DNA of 64,000 bases, taken from NCBI GenBank assembly GCA_016209205.1, contig JACQWQ010000131.1, positions 1 to 64,000 on the forward strand, in the 5' to 3' direction. The position numbers were made by a program, and so were the translations under genes. Shown in pieces: positions 41,390 through 50,159 of the stretch. The notes under the pieces were generated by a model. It had not been told where the DNA came from and did no database searches. It was given only the letters and a program-made list of their open reading frames with translations. How positions within the stretch are numbered: the first letter of the stretch is position 1; every line of letters starts with the position of its first letter. The stretch is from Chloroflexota bacterium (GTDB taxonomy: Bacteria; Chloroflexota; Anaerolineae; UBA4142; SHND01).

Positions 41390-41947
41390 TCAGATGCCGC
41401 GTAAACGGCGATATGTGGAGACGAGCGTAGCGTCATCTACCCATATTTCATATTGTTTTAGCCAATAGAGAATATGGTCATCATCCAGTTTGTCGCCCTG
41501 ATGGCGGATTGTCCATTTGACATCTTCAACATCATAGGCGCGTGTTGTGGTCAATTTGTAAACAATCAAGTCCTCGGGCGTACACATCCACAAACGTGTC
41601 TTTTTATCAATCTGAACTTGTTTCGCTCGTTCAACCACGACGACATCAAAATCAGTGTCGGCGACCAATACATCAATTCGCACATGGTCCGGGTCCTGTA
41701 TGAACACATAGCCGCGCCGTCGTATGGTCAAATCGGGATCGGCCGAAAGGAAGCTATAGTTCTTGGGCAGATTATCAAATAGGCGCGCGCGTTCATCGCG
41801 CTGCAACAGAATTCTGAAATCAACATCTTTAGTCAAACGTGGTCTGCCCCACAAAATGGCGGCAAGCCCTCCGATAACGGCTGAACGAATACCAATTTTG
41901 TCAAGATGCTTCTGGAAGCGCGCGGCGTTGTGATATAGATTGAGCAT
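41390..41947 (-). CDS. Nucleotidyltransferase-fold protein (AbiEii/MNT-like)
   Basis: The 185-residue protein has SAVIGGLAAILWGRPRLTKDVDFRI, the G-G...D-x-D core of polymerase-beta-type nucleotidyltransferases of the AbiEii/DUF6036 group. HVRIDVLVADTDFD and a PEDLIVYKL segment follow. It would act with the downstream HepT-like protein as an antitoxin or AMP-transferase, by analogy with MntA. ATG 41947 is taken; an AAGGAG lies 15 bases upstream and an A8 run intervenes. The gene overlaps the small gene before it by 47 bp. Confidence 0.78.
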   Translation of the reverse strand: MLNLYHNAARFQKHLDKIGIRSAVIGGLAAILWGRPRLTKDVDFRILLQRDERARLFDNLPKNYSFLSADPDLTIRRRGYVFIQDPDHVRIDVLVADTDFDVVVVERAKQVQIDKKTRLWMCTPEDLIVYKLTTTRAYDVEDVKWTIRHQGDKLDDDHILYWLKQYEIWVDDATLVSTYRRLRGI

Positions 41948-42182
41948 GTTGTGTTTTTTTTCTCCTTGAGCGATCCAGCCGCATTGCCATCTCTGAAAAA
42001 TAAATTTCGTCTTGCTCACGAGCCGAGTCTTCCGTTTCATCCAGCATCAAAGCAAAGGTGTTATACAACACGAGAAATTCCGCAACGCTTTCTTCAATCG
42101 TTAGCGGAACGAACATGTCTAGCTCTTCTCGATTCATCGCCTCGCCTTGTTCACGCAACCGGCGTAAATTTCGAGTGTTCAT
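41901..42182 (-). CDS. Small acidic helical protein of unknown function
   Basis: The 93-residue product is rich in Glu, Asp and Arg and has no recognisable domain (…ESVAEFLVLYNTFALMLDETEDSAREQDE…). Its ATG overlaps the uridine kinase stop (ATGA), and its end overlaps the nucleotidyltransferase gene, so it belongs to the udk transcript. It could be an accessory protein of the following nucleotidyltransferase-HepT pair. The last 15-20 codons may be out of the original frame, because the next gene's SD and start lie inside them. Confidence 0.65.
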   Translation of the reverse strand: MNTRNLRRLREQGEAMNREELDMFVPLTIEESVAEFLVLYNTFALMLDETEDSAREQDEIYFSEMAMRLDRSRRKKTQHAQSISQRRALPEAS

Positions 42183-42802
42183 GTTTTCGTTTCAATCATC
42201 GCACGCACGCGCGCGACGATCACATCAACGGCGACGACGTTAAAGCCGCCTTCGGGCACAATCAAATCGGCAAAGCGTTTGGTCGGCTCGACAAATTCAA
42301 TGTGCATCGGCCGCACCGTTTCAAGATATTGGCGAATGACGCTTTCAGGTGTGCGCTGGCGCTCGGTCATGTCGCGCTGGAGGCGGCGAATAAAGCGCAA
42401 GTCGGAAGGCGCGTCCACATAAATTTTAATGTCAAACAGCGACCGCAGCGCGGGGTCTACGTAAATCAAAATGCCTTCGACCAAAATTACGGGACGCGGT
42501 TCGATGCGCGTAGTCTGCGGCGTGCGCGTGAATTGCGCAAAATCGTATACAGGCAGCTGAATCGTGCGCCCGGCGCGTAAATCGTGCAGGTGGCGGATCA
42601 ACAATGCGGTTTCCAGTGCATCGGGATGGTCGTAATTGACCAGCGTGCGTTGTTCCAGCGGCATTTCGCTTTGATCGCGATAATATGCGTCGTGCTGCAC
42701 AAAGGCGATGCGGTCGCCGCCAACGCGTTCCATAATCGTGTGGGCGACGGTCGTTTTGCCCGAGCCGGAACCCCCCGCGAGACCGATGATGAGCGGCGGC
42801 AT
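42179..42802 (-). CDS. udk: Uridine kinase
   Basis: The 207-residue kinase has the P-loop GLAGGSGSGKTTV, FVQHDAYYRD, NYDHPDALETALL, and the lid/base-recognition block RDMTERQRTPESVIRQY. It phosphorylates uridine and cytidine in pyrimidine salvage. ATG 42802 is preferred to 42811 because a TATAAT at 42815-42810 leaves exactly seven bases before it, which predicts a leaderless mRNA. It heads a minus-strand series that continues into the polysaccharide cluster. Confidence 0.94.
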   Translation of the reverse strand: MPPLIIGLAGGSGSGKTTVAHTIMERVGGDRIAFVQHDAYYRDQSEMPLEQRTLVNYDHPDALETALLIRHLHDLRAGRTIQLPVYDFAQFTRTPQTTRIEPRPVILVEGILIYVDPALRSLFDIKIYVDAPSDLRFIRRLQRDMTERQRTPESVIRQYLETVRPMHIEFVEPTKRFADLIVPEGGFNVVAVDVIVARVRAMIETKT

Positions 42803-42809
42803 TGCCGAC

Positions 42810-42815
42810 ATTATA
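42810..42815 (-). promoter_or_regulatory. -10 box of udk giving a leaderless start
   Basis: TATAAT (42815-42810), then GTCGGCA, then the ATG. The upstream ATG at 42811 lies inside the -10 element itself and so cannot be transcribed from this promoter. A weak GTCTTG lies 17 bp upstream. Confidence 0.6.
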
Positions 42816-42834
42816 CACCGAATAGCGCTGTCCA

Positions 42835-42902
42835 AGACCCCAAGGGTTTTTGACGCGCTGCGCGACTCGATGGGCGACCTCTTTGCAAAACCCTTGGGGT
42901 CT
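42835..42902. repeat. AGACC-family inverted repeat (copy b)
   Basis: Arms AGACCCCAAGGGTTTT (42835-42850) and its complement (42887-42902) enclose 36 bp. It lies between two divergent promoters (udk and the acyl-CoA synthetase gene), a place where a terminator is not needed. Its arms are identical to those at 55499. Confidence 0.75.
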
Positions 42903-42911
42903 TTTGGCGGC

Positions 42912-42941
42912 TTGACAGTCCAAAAAGCGTTACGGTAAAAT
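42912..42941 (+). promoter_or_regulatory. Promoter of the acyl-CoA synthetase gene
   Basis: TTGACA (42912-42917), an 18-bp spacer and TAAAAT (42936-42941) lie 75 bp before the ATG. SD AAAGGAG stands nine bases before the start. Confidence 0.7.
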
Positions 42942-43016
42942 GTACCTCAGTTTGACCTTGTTCCGTTACACCGTTTGTGTCACATTCTAGTAGGACATAG
43001 CGAAAGGAGACGCATA

Positions 43017-44741
43017 ATGGAGCGCGTATGGTACAAGCACTATGAACCGGGTGTCCCACCGACCTTGAATTACCCACAGACGCCCTTGTTCAGTTTGTTG
43101 GACAATTCGGCAGCGGAGCATCCCGACCGGGCGGCAATCGTGTTTGGCGCGGTGGCGCACAAATTGCCCGGGCAACCGCTGCTGGATACCGCGATGTCGT
43201 TTCAGGATTTGCGCGATGCTGTCAATCGGTTTGCGAATGCGTTGGTGCAAATGGGCGTCAAAAAAGGCGACCGCGTGGCGATTTATCTGCCCAACTCGCC
43301 GCAGTTTGCGATTGCCTATTACGGCGTCTTGAAAGTTGGGGGCGTGATTGCGCCGGTGAATCCGATCTATACGCCGCGCGAGCTGGAATTTATTTTGCAG
43401 GATTCGGGCGCGGAAACGATTGTCGCGCTGTCGCAGTTTTACCCGAAACTGCAAGAAGTACGCGGCAAGACCAAACTGCGGAACGTGATCGTCGCCAACA
43501 TCAAAGAGTATTTTCCGCCCATACTGAAAATGCTCTTTACGCTGGCGATGGAGAAAAAAGAGGGCCATCGCGTCGAACTGGCGGCAGGCGATCACTGGTT
43601 CCAAGACGTTTTGAAAAATCAATCCACCGTGCCGCCGCAGGTGGATGTGAAACCGGATGACGACGCCGTGCTGCTCTATACGGGGGGCACCACCGGATTG
43701 CCCAAAGCCGCGCAGCTCTCGCACGGCAATTTGATGGCGAACGCCGTTCAACTGCGCGCCTGGATTCCGTGGGCGCAAAAGGCGCGCGAAGGATTTTTGA
43801 CCGCGCTGCCGATGTTCCACTCGTACGCCATGACGACGTGTCTGAATGAAGCGATGTATTTGGCGGGCACGTTGATTCTGATTCCCAACCCCCGGGACCT
43901 CGAACACATTTTGAAATCCATCGAGAAACACAAGCCGTCGTTTTTCCCCGGTGTGCCGACCCTGTACACGGCAATCAACAACAATCCCGCCACCAAACAG
44001 TACGATTTGAAATCGGTGCGCGCGTGCATCAGCGGCGCGGCGGGTTTGCCGGTCGAAGTCGCGAAAAGTTTTGGCGAAATTACCGGCGCGAAACTGGTGG
44101 AAGGGTACGGCTTGAGCGAAGCGTCGCCGGTGGTCACGGCGAATCCCGTGTTTGGCGAAAACCGCATCGGCACGATTGGGCTGCCGATGCCGGATACGGA
44201 TGTAAAATTGTTCGACGTCGAATCCGGAACACAAGAAGTGTCAACGGGGCAACCCGGCGAGTTGTGCGTCAAAGGGCCGCAGGTGATGAAAGGGTATTGG
44301 AACAAGCCGGAAGAAACAGCCAAGACTTTGCGCGAGGGATGGCTGCACACCGGCGATGTGGCGGTGATGGACGCGGACGGTTATTTCCGCATCGTGGACC
44401 GGCTCAAGGAAATGATCATCTCGGGCGGTTACAACATTTACCCGCGCGAAATCGAAGAGGTGTTGTATCAACATCCGGCGGTATTGGAAGCGGCGGCAAT
44501 CGGGGTGCCGGATTCTTATCGCGGTGAATCGGCAAAGGCGTTTGTCGTACTGAAACCGGGGCAGCAAGCGACGGCCGACGAATTGATCGCATTCTGCAAA
44601 GAAAATCTCGCGCCGTACAAGGTGCCGCGCAGTCTCGAATTCCGCGAGACCTTGCCCAAGACAGTGATTGGGAAAATTTTACGCCGCGAGTTGGTGGCAC
44701 AAGAAAAAGCCAAAGCGGCGGAAGCGGCTGGCAAGAAATAA
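43017..44741 (+). CDS. fadD: Long-chain acyl-CoA synthetase (AMP-binding)
   Basis: The 574-residue adenylate-forming enzyme has the P-loop VLLYTGGTTGLPKAAQLSH, LVEGYGLSEASPV, HTGDVAVMDADGYFRIVDR, the A8 hinge MIISGGYNIYPREIEEV and the C-terminal catalytic Lys in TVIGKILRREL. It activates fatty acids as CoA thioesters through an acyl-AMP intermediate. It is a single-gene unit with its own promoter, SD and terminator. Chain-length preference cannot be judged from sequence alone. Confidence 0.94.
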   Translation: MERVWYKHYEPGVPPTLNYPQTPLFSLLDNSAAEHPDRAAIVFGAVAHKLPGQPLLDTAMSFQDLRDAVNRFANALVQMGVKKGDRVAIYLPNSPQFAIAYYGVLKVGGVIAPVNPIYTPRELEFILQDSGAETIVALSQFYPKLQEVRGKTKLRNVIVANIKEYFPPILKMLFTLAMEKKEGHRVELAAGDHWFQDVLKNQSTVPPQVDVKPDDDAVLLYTGGTTGLPKAAQLSHGNLMANAVQLRAWIPWAQKAREGFLTALPMFHSYAMTTCLNEAMYLAGTLILIPNPRDLEHILKSIEKHKPSFFPGVPTLYTAINNNPATKQYDLKSVRACISGAAGLPVEVAKSFGEITGAKLVEGYGLSEASPVVTANPVFGENRIGTIGLPMPDTDVKLFDVESGTQEVSTGQPGELCVKGPQVMKGYWNKPEETAKTLREGWLHTGDVAVMDADGYFRIVDRLKEMIISGGYNIYPREIEEVLYQHPAVLEAAAIGVPDSYRGESAKAFVVLKPGQQATADELIAFCKENLAPYKVPRSLEFRETLPKTVIGKILRRELVAQEKAKAAEAAGKK

Positions 44742-44744
44742 CGT

Positions 44745-44770
44745 GAGCGGCGGGTTCATCCCCGCCGCTC
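44745..44770. terminator. Terminator between convergent acyl-CoA synthetase and pckG genes
   Basis: GAGCGGCGGG (44745-44754) and CCCGCCGCTC (44761-44770) form a 10-bp GC-rich stem followed by GTCTTTTTA. It serves the plus-strand gene and may also stop minus-strand transcription. Confidence 0.88.
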
Positions 44771-44776
44771 GTCTTT

Positions 44777-46630
44777 TTACGCCTGCGCCATGCGTTCGCG
44801 TTCAAAGTTCCAGTGTTCGGAGGCGCGCCACAGCGTCGCCAAGATAAGGTCGCGAATAAACAGCAGCTCTTTGGGCAGACGGTCGTACAGTTTCACAAAC
44901 AGCGCTTCGTGGGACAGCAGTTCCTGTTCCCACGCCTCGCGATCTACGGACATGAGCTCTTGAAATTGCGCGCGTGAAAAATCAAGTCCGCGCCAGTCCA
45001 CATCTTCGTAACGCGGCATCCAGCCAATCGGACTTTCAATGCTGACGGCCTGCCCATGCGCGCGTTCGACGATCCATTTCAGAATGCGCATGTTGTCGCC
45101 AAAACCGGGCCACAAGAAATTACCTTTCTCGTCGCGGCGAAACCAATTGACGTTAAAGATGCGCGGGGGATTGGGAATCCGCCGTCCAAAGTTCAACCAG
45201 TACGAAAAATAATCCGCCATGTGATACCCCGCAAAGGGCAGCATCGCGAACGGATCGCGCCGCACCTCACCCACCGTACCTGCTGCCGCCGCGGTCATTT
45301 CCGAACCCATCGTCGCGGCGGCATACACCCCGTACGTCCAATTGAACGATTGATAAACGAGCGGCACCGCCGTCGAACGCCGTCCGCCGAAAATGAAGGC
45401 ACTGATGGGCACACCATTTGGATTGTCGTATTCGCGGTCCACCACCGGGCACTGACTGATGGGAGCGGTAAAACGCGCGTTCGGGTGCGCGGCGAGACGC
45501 CCGCTTTCGGGTGTCCAATCTCTACCTGTCCAATCCATTAAATGGTCGGGCGCAGTTTTCGTCATGCCTTCCCACCAGATGTCGCCATCATCGGTCAAGG
45601 CAACATTGGTAAAGATGGTATTTTCGCGGATGGACGCCATCGCGTTCGGATTGGAATTGTCGGAAGTGCCCGGCGCAACTCCAAAGAAACCGGCTTCTGG
45701 ATTAATAGCGTACAGTTTTCCATCCGCGCCCGGCTTGATCCATGCAATGTCATCGCCGACCGTTGTGACCTTCCAGCCCTCGTCAGAAAATTCCTTGGGC
45801 GGTATCAGCATTGCAAAATTCGTCTTGCCGCACGCGCTCGGGAATGCCGCGGCGACATAGCTTTTAGCGCCTTGCGGATCCTGCACGCCGAGAATGAGCA
45901 TGTGCTCTGCCAGCCAACCTTCGTCGCGCGCCAGAACCGAAGCGATGCGCAGCGCAAAGCATTTTTTACCCAACAACGCGTTGCCGCCGTACCCGCTGCC
46001 GTACGACCAAATCGAACGTTCTTCGGGAAAATGGACAATGTATTTGGTTTCGTTGTTGCAGGGCCACGCCACGTCGGCTTGACCTCGTTCGAGCGGCATC
46101 CCGACCGAGTGCATGCAGGGAATGAACGGACCGTCTTCGCCCAAGACGTGATAGACGTCGCGCCCCATGCGCGTCATGATGCGCATATTCACGGCGACGT
46201 ACGGTGAATCCGAGAGTTCGACGCCGATGTGTGCAATCGGCGAGCCGAGCGGGCCCATGCTAAAGGGAATCACGTACATGGTTCGCCCGCGCATGCAGCC
46301 GTTAAACAAATCGGTTAGTGTTTGTTTCATTTCCTGCGGGTCAACCCAATTGTTTGTCGGTCCTGCGTCGTGCTTGCTCCGACTGCAGATAAAAGTGCGA
46401 TCCTCCACGCGCGCGACATCGCCGGGGTCGGAACGCGCGAGAAAACTGTTGGGGCGCTTTTGTGGATTGAGACGGATAAAGGCGCCGCTCTTGACCATTT
46501 GTTCACACAACTGAGCAAATTCGGCTTGCGAACCGTCGCACCAATGAACCTGATCGGGATTGCACAACGTGACCATATCCTTGATCCACTCGCGTAGTTT
46601 CTTGTTGCGCACATAGTCGGGAATATTCAC
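44777..46630 (-). CDS. pckG: Phosphoenolpyruvate carboxykinase (GTP)
   Basis: The 617-residue enzyme has the GTP-PEPCK core: [16 protein letters not shown] (P-loop and catalytic Cys), [44 protein letters not shown] and [13 protein letters not shown]. It converts oxaloacetate and GTP to PEP, CO2 and GDP in gluconeogenesis. The start is GTG 46630 with SD GAGGAAACC; a TATAAT-like -10 lies at 46674-46669. Length and motifs match the family fully. Confidence 0.96.
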   Translation of the reverse strand: MNIPDYVRNKKLREWIKDMVTLCNPDQVHWCDGSQAEFAQLCEQMVKSGAFIRLNPQKRPNSFLARSDPGDVARVEDRTFICSRSKHDAGPTNNWVDPQEMKQTLTDLFNGCMRGRTMYVIPFSMGPLGSPIAHIGVELSDSPYVAVNMRIMTRMGRDVYHVLGEDGPFIPCMHSVGMPLERGQADVAWPCNNETKYIVHFPEERSIWSYGSGYGGNALLGKKCFALRIASVLARDEGWLAEHMLILGVQDPQGAKSYVAAAFPSACGKTNFAMLIPPKEFSDEGWKVTTVGDDIAWIKPGADGKLYAINPEAGFFGVAPGTSDNSNPNAMASIRENTIFTNVALTDDGDIWWEGMTKTAPDHLMDWTGRDWTPESGRLAAHPNARFTAPISQCPVVDREYDNPNGVPISAFIFGGRRSTAVPLVYQSFNWTYGVYAAATMGSEMTAAAAGTVGEVRRDPFAMLPFAGYHMADYFSYWLNFGRRIPNPPRIFNVNWFRRDEKGNFLWPGFGDNMRILKWIVERAHGQAVSIESPIGWMPRYEDVDWRGLDFSRAQFQELMSVDREAWEQELLSHEALFVKLYDRLPKELLFIRDLILATLWRASEHWNFERERMAQA

Positions 46631-46776
46631 GGTTTCCTCCGCATTGGTACAAAAGAGATCGAGTCGGGATTATACAATACTTTGGGGCAACCACGAGGGA
46701 TGGCCCCTACTTTTTTACACCTGTTCCCAGGTGCGCAAGCCCTGGCGGCTGAGCTGAATCGGAATGTTTTGAAAGA

Positions 46777-46980
46777 GATGACGCGTTCATGCACCTGTGA
46801 GGATTGATGCGCCTTGCCGACGAAAATCAAAAGCAAGCGGCGTTCCAATTCCCACACAATCGCAGCAGGCAGGTGAATTTGAGAAACGGACGCGTGCGGA
46901 TACTTGACATTTCGATAAAACCGATTATCTAGCTCTTTATCCTTTTCTGCCAGTCTCGCCGCAAACTTGCAATTACGCAC
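46777..46980 (-). pseudogene. Fragment of a GHMP-family sugar kinase
   Basis: A short open stretch encodes YPHASVSQIHLPAAIVWELE, then RRLLLIFVGKAHQSSQVHERVI. This resembles the middle of GHMP kinases of the heptose-7-phosphate or mevalonate type. Both ends of the gene are missing and the sequence on either side does not continue the similarity. It looks like a decayed remnant; the family call is by eye. Confidence 0.4.
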
Positions 46981-47005
46981 AGAAATCTAAAGCGTTTTCG
47001 CGCCC

Positions 47006-47034
47006 TTGACTTGCGCGGTCGTTCTTGTTACAAT
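47006..47034 (+). promoter_or_regulatory. Promoter of the thioredoxin-like gene
   Basis: TTGACT (47006-47011), a 17-bp spacer and TACAAT (47029-47034) form a near-consensus promoter 70 bp before the GTG start. Confidence 0.65.
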
Positions 47035-47060
47035 TCTTGATGTCGCTTGTCGAGGCGAAT

Positions 47061-47079
47061 GGTTACAATGGGTGTAACC
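47061..47079 (+). promoter_or_regulatory. Operator-like palindrome downstream of promoter
   Basis: GGTTACA-ATGGG-TGTAACC is a 7-bp perfect inverted repeat with a 5-bp centre, placed about 20 bp after the predicted transcription start. It is suited to a dimeric repressor; the regulator is unknown. Confidence 0.45.
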
Positions 47080-47103
47080 AGGTAGAGAGCTGGGGGCAAC
47101 CTA

Positions 47104-47499
47104 GTGGACCTGTCCACTCGCACCGTCCAATCCAAGCCCATCCTCGTCGAAATCCTCGCGTACGCGCCAACTCAATTTTTCCACTGCCAGCACTGTGAAT
47201 TTGTCTGGCAACAAGTGGGCGCGGGTGCTGCTTTGCACCAAGAGCAGCTGGATTCCTCTATTCCTGACGATTTGAAAAGAGAATATGCTAATCTGTCCGC
47301 GTGGGTGCGCGGAACAGTTGACTTGTACGGCGGACGCGTCGTCTTCAAGATCATTGACGTCGCGTCTTTGGAGGGTCTGTTGAAATCGGTGCGGTACCGG
47401 GCGCGCCGTTATCCTGCTTTCATCATCGAAGGCAAGGAGAGGTACACCGGCACCGATTACGAACAAGTGAAATCCCTCATTGATAATGAGCTGACTTGA
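47104..47499 (+). CDS. Thioredoxin-fold-like protein with CxxC motif
   Basis: The 131-residue protein (GTG start) begins with a beta strand and a CQHC pair (residues 28-31). Later it has RRYPAFIIEGKERYTGTDYEQVKSLI, which resembles the cis-Pro strand and final helix of thioredoxin-like folds. The Cys pair lies where a redox CxxC is expected, but the surroundings differ from classical thioredoxin. It stands upstream of cstA on the same strand, separated by about 150 bp that contain an unused AAGGAGG. A redox or metal-binding role is inferred. Confidence 0.65.
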   Translation: MDLSTRTVQSKPILVEILAYAPTQFFHCQHCEFVWQQVGAGAALHQEQLDSSIPDDLKREYANLSAWVRGTVDLYGGRVVFKIIDVASLEGLLKSVRYRARRYPAFIIEGKERYTGTDYEQVKSLIDNELT

Positions 47500-47649
47500 T
47501 TTCATTGACTAGATCGTCGCACAAGGAGGTCCAAGTTAGGCGTCTCGGTCTCACCAACCACGGGCAATAATACTTGATTTTTTTTATCGTTCTAGAGCCG
47601 GGTCTATCGGAGACTCGCGCGTTTCGGAATTTCATAAAGAGGAGGACTT

Positions 47650-49704
47650 ATGAATGCCACACGGACTGGCATGAATATCACTACAACGATCATCGTCCTG
47701 GTGTTGATTCCGGTACTGGTCGCGGGCGGATTCGCCGTGCTCGGTCTGCCGATGAATGCGGCAGTTGTGGCCATCCTCGGCGCCGTGATGATCTATCTCG
47801 CGTACAACTGGTACGCGCGTCGCATCGATCGCGACGTAATCAACGCGGACGAGAAAAAGCAGACGCCCGCGAAAATGTACATGGACGGCGTGGACTTTAT
47901 GCCGACGAGCCGCAACGTGCTCTATGGCTATCACTTTAAATCCATCGCCGCCGCAGGACCCATCGTCGGCGTCATCACCGCGACGAACATTTGGGGTTGG
48001 CTTCCGGCCATCCTCTGGTTAATTATCGGCGTGACCTTTATCGGTTGGGCGAGTGACTATTCCGCGATCATGGTCGCCGTCCGCAATGAAGGCAACTCGC
48101 TTTCGGCGATTGCGCATCGGCTGATTGCGCCGCGCACGCGCCTCATTCTCTTTGTGTTCATCTTCTTTTACCTGCTGCTCATTGCCGGCGCGTTCGTCGG
48201 CATTCTCGCAGGCATTCTTGATCCGCGCGCCGACGTGCCCTTTGGCATCTTGATGCTGGCGGTCATGGGCTTGCTGATGGGGCAGATGCTCTACAAGTGG
48301 AAGATGGATTTGATCGTCGTGACGCTCATTTGCGTGCTCGTCACGCTCGCGGCAATGATGCTCGGCGCATGGAATGCAACCCCCAAGCAAGGGACGGGCG
48401 CGGATGGCAAACCGGCGACCGCGTTGGTGTTTGAAGGTCCAATCAACGGCGCCGTCGTCGCCCTGGGGAATGGGATAAACACGCTCACCGGCGGTAAACC
48501 GCTCTATACGGTGGTTGACCCGACGCGCGCGGACCCGCGACTCGCCGCGACCGTGCTGACTGCCGACGGCAAAGTCGTCCCCAAGTACGTCGTCAGCGGA
48601 CAGATCATGATGTTGCCCTCATTCATCTTCTGGGCGCTGTTCCTCTTTGTGTTCAGTTATCTCGGCGCGAATTTGCCGATCTGGAGGTTCGCGCAGCCCG
48701 TCAACTATATCGGGTTCTGGATCACACTGCTGACGATTGGACTGTCTGCAGTTGGCGCGCTGCTCGGCGGTGTGCTCGGCATCTTTAATCCCGATACACT
48801 CAAAGCCGTTACCTTTCAGACGTCTGCCTTTAAGGATTTCTTCGTTATGCAGACGGTGCAAGGGCAAGGCGCGCCCGCGTTGCAGTGGTTGTGGCCCATG
48901 TTGTTCGTCACGATTGCGTGCGGTGCGATTTCGGGGTGGCACGCGCTGTTCGGTTCGGTCGGCACGGCGCGGCAGCTCGAGTACGAAACCGACGCGCTCC
49001 CGGTCGGCGGCGGCGCGATGTTCAGCGAGAACACCCTCGCGCTGTTGTCACTCGTCGCGGTTTCGATTGCAGGCGGCGCGGGCGCGGGCGCCTTTGCCGC
49101 AGGTGTCGGCAGATTGCTCAACCTCGCGACATTCGGACTCGTACCCGTCGCGTACGGCACGGCGCTCGGGTTTGGCGCGTTCGTCGTCATCGTGTTGACG
49201 GTGGTGCAGCTCGTGTTCCGCCTGATGCGCGTAACGTTGGGCGAATGGCTCGGCGAGCGTTGGGTCGTGTTCAAGAACGCGAATGTCGCGACCATCCTCT
49301 CGATGGTGCTCACGCTCTTGCTCGTTTTGACGGGCACCTGGATTTACCTGTGGCAGCTCTTTGGCGCGGCAAATCAATTGATGGCGGCGCTGTCGCTTCT
49401 GATCGTTACGCTCTGGCTGCGGCAGACGAAACGCAACCCGTCGTACGCGCTGTTCCCGATGCTGTTCATGTACATTACGACCATGGTGGCGACGCTCTTT
49501 ACGGCGTGGAATCTCTATGCCAGCATTCTTTCGAATCCCGCCGTGTCGTCACAGCCGATCAACGTGATTGGCGCCGTCGCGATGATTGCCGTCGCGCTGC
49601 TGCTCTTTGTGGCAGCCGCGTTGATTGGGCTGGATGGTTGGAGAGCGTGGAACAAGTACGGCGCGGCGCCCGTTGGAGCGCCTGCGCCCAAACCTGCGGA
49701 ATAA
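47650..49704 (+). CDS. cstA: CstA-family carbon-starvation transporter
   Basis: The 684-residue protein has about 16-18 membrane segments. It has the CstA signatures DGVDFMPTSRNVLYGYHFKSIAAAGPIVG, WASDYSAIMVAVRNEGNSLSAIAH, ISGWHALFGSVGTARQLEYETDALPVGGGAMFSE and WQLFGAANQLMAALSLL. Family members import peptides or pyruvate under carbon limitation. SD GAGGAGG lies right before ATG 47650. A good terminator follows. Confidence 0.95.
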   Translation: MNATRTGMNITTTIIVLVLIPVLVAGGFAVLGLPMNAAVVAILGAVMIYLAYNWYARRIDRDVINADEKKQTPAKMYMDGVDFMPTSRNVLYGYHFKSIAAAGPIVGVITATNIWGWLPAILWLIIGVTFIGWASDYSAIMVAVRNEGNSLSAIAHRLIAPRTRLILFVFIFFYLLLIAGAFVGILAGILDPRADVPFGILMLAVMGLLMGQMLYKWKMDLIVVTLICVLVTLAAMMLGAWNATPKQGTGADGKPATALVFEGPINGAVVALGNGINTLTGGKPLYTVVDPTRADPRLAATVLTADGKVVPKYVVSGQIMMLPSFIFWALFLFVFSYLGANLPIWRFAQPVNYIGFWITLLTIGLSAVGALLGGVLGIFNPDTLKAVTFQTSAFKDFFVMQTVQGQGAPALQWLWPMLFVTIACGAISGWHALFGSVGTARQLEYETDALPVGGGAMFSENTLALLSLVAVSIAGGAGAGAFAAGVGRLLNLATFGLVPVAYGTALGFGAFVVIVLTVVQLVFRLMRVTLGEWLGERWVVFKNANVATILSMVLTLLLVLTGTWIYLWQLFGAANQLMAALSLLIVTLWLRQTKRNPSYALFPMLFMYITTMVATLFTAWNLYASILSNPAVSSQPINVIGAVAMIAVALLLFVAAALIGLDGWRAWNKYGAAPVGAPAPKPAE

Positions 49705-49723
49705 AACAACGCAGTGGAAATAG

Positions 49724-49762
49724 AAAATGCCTGCGCAGGTTCACAACTGCTCAGGCATTTTT
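49724..49762 (+). terminator. cstA terminator
   Basis: AAAATGCCTG-C-GCAG pairs with CTG-C-TCAGGCATTTT, leaving TTTATTGTT after the stem. The right arm overlaps the end of the small pentapeptide gene on the other strand. Confidence 0.8.
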
Positions 49763-49879
49763 ATTGTTGAAAACCGCCCCGGCTAGGTTGAGGTCATCGA
49801 ATACCGCCCTGGACAGGTCGGACTTTGCAAACCGGGATCCAGTCAGGTTCCTGCCACTCACTTCGATCGGTTCCTCCAT
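49751..49879 (-). CDS. Short pentapeptide-repeat protein (42 residues)
   Basis: ATG 49879 has a good SD (GGAGGA, four bases upstream) and opens MEEPIEVSGRNLTGSRFAKS, followed by DLSRAVFDDLNLAGAVFNN. The A(D/N)LxG pentapeptide periodicity is clear (NLTGS, DLSRA, NLAGA). Normal family members are longer, and here the frame ends at a TGA inside the cstA terminator stem. It may be a truncated gene; a real small protein is also possible. Confidence 0.55.
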   Translation of the reverse strand: MEEPIEVSGRNLTGSRFAKSDLSRAVFDDLNLAGAVFNNKNA

Positions 49880-50042
49880 ATGTCCTCCATCTGACCTGGT
49901 CAAACGTCCGCCCTGTGGCGCCCAACGGCGTGCGCTTGCAGCCGACCGTGCTCCGTACGCGGCAACCCACGATGACTTGGCGCGAAGGTGGTTGTGGTTG
50001 AGACACGGCTTGCCAGACCCGCACGGCGGCTAAAGCGCAGAT

Positions 50043-50159
50043 TAGAGCGAATTCCGAATTGATTGGTGGGTTGTAGTATAGCGCCTTGTGCGCGTTTTCG
50101 GCAGAATTCGACGCCCACAAGGGGCTATACTACCGCAAACGAAACTGGAATTCGCTCTA
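50043..50159. mobile_element. 117-bp palindromic MITE-like element (TAGAGCGRATTCC ends, copy 1)
   Basis: Perfect 13-bp terminal inverted repeats TAGAGCGAATTCC (50043-50055 and 50147-50159) enclose a second hairpin, TAGTATAGC...CCTTGTG against CACAAGG...GCTATACTA. The ends begin and finish with TA, as for elements that duplicate TA targets. A related element lies at 53349. No open frame is seen. The right end supplies the stop codon of the DUF2442 gene. Confidence 0.7.

Noticed and set aside
42835-42902. Ordinary terminator
   Set aside because: It lies between two divergent promoters with no gene ending there, so I list it as a repeat element instead.
47500-47649. Riboswitch before cstA
   Set aside because: I looked for a stable conserved aptamer-like fold and saw only an unused AAGGAGG and no recognisable motif.
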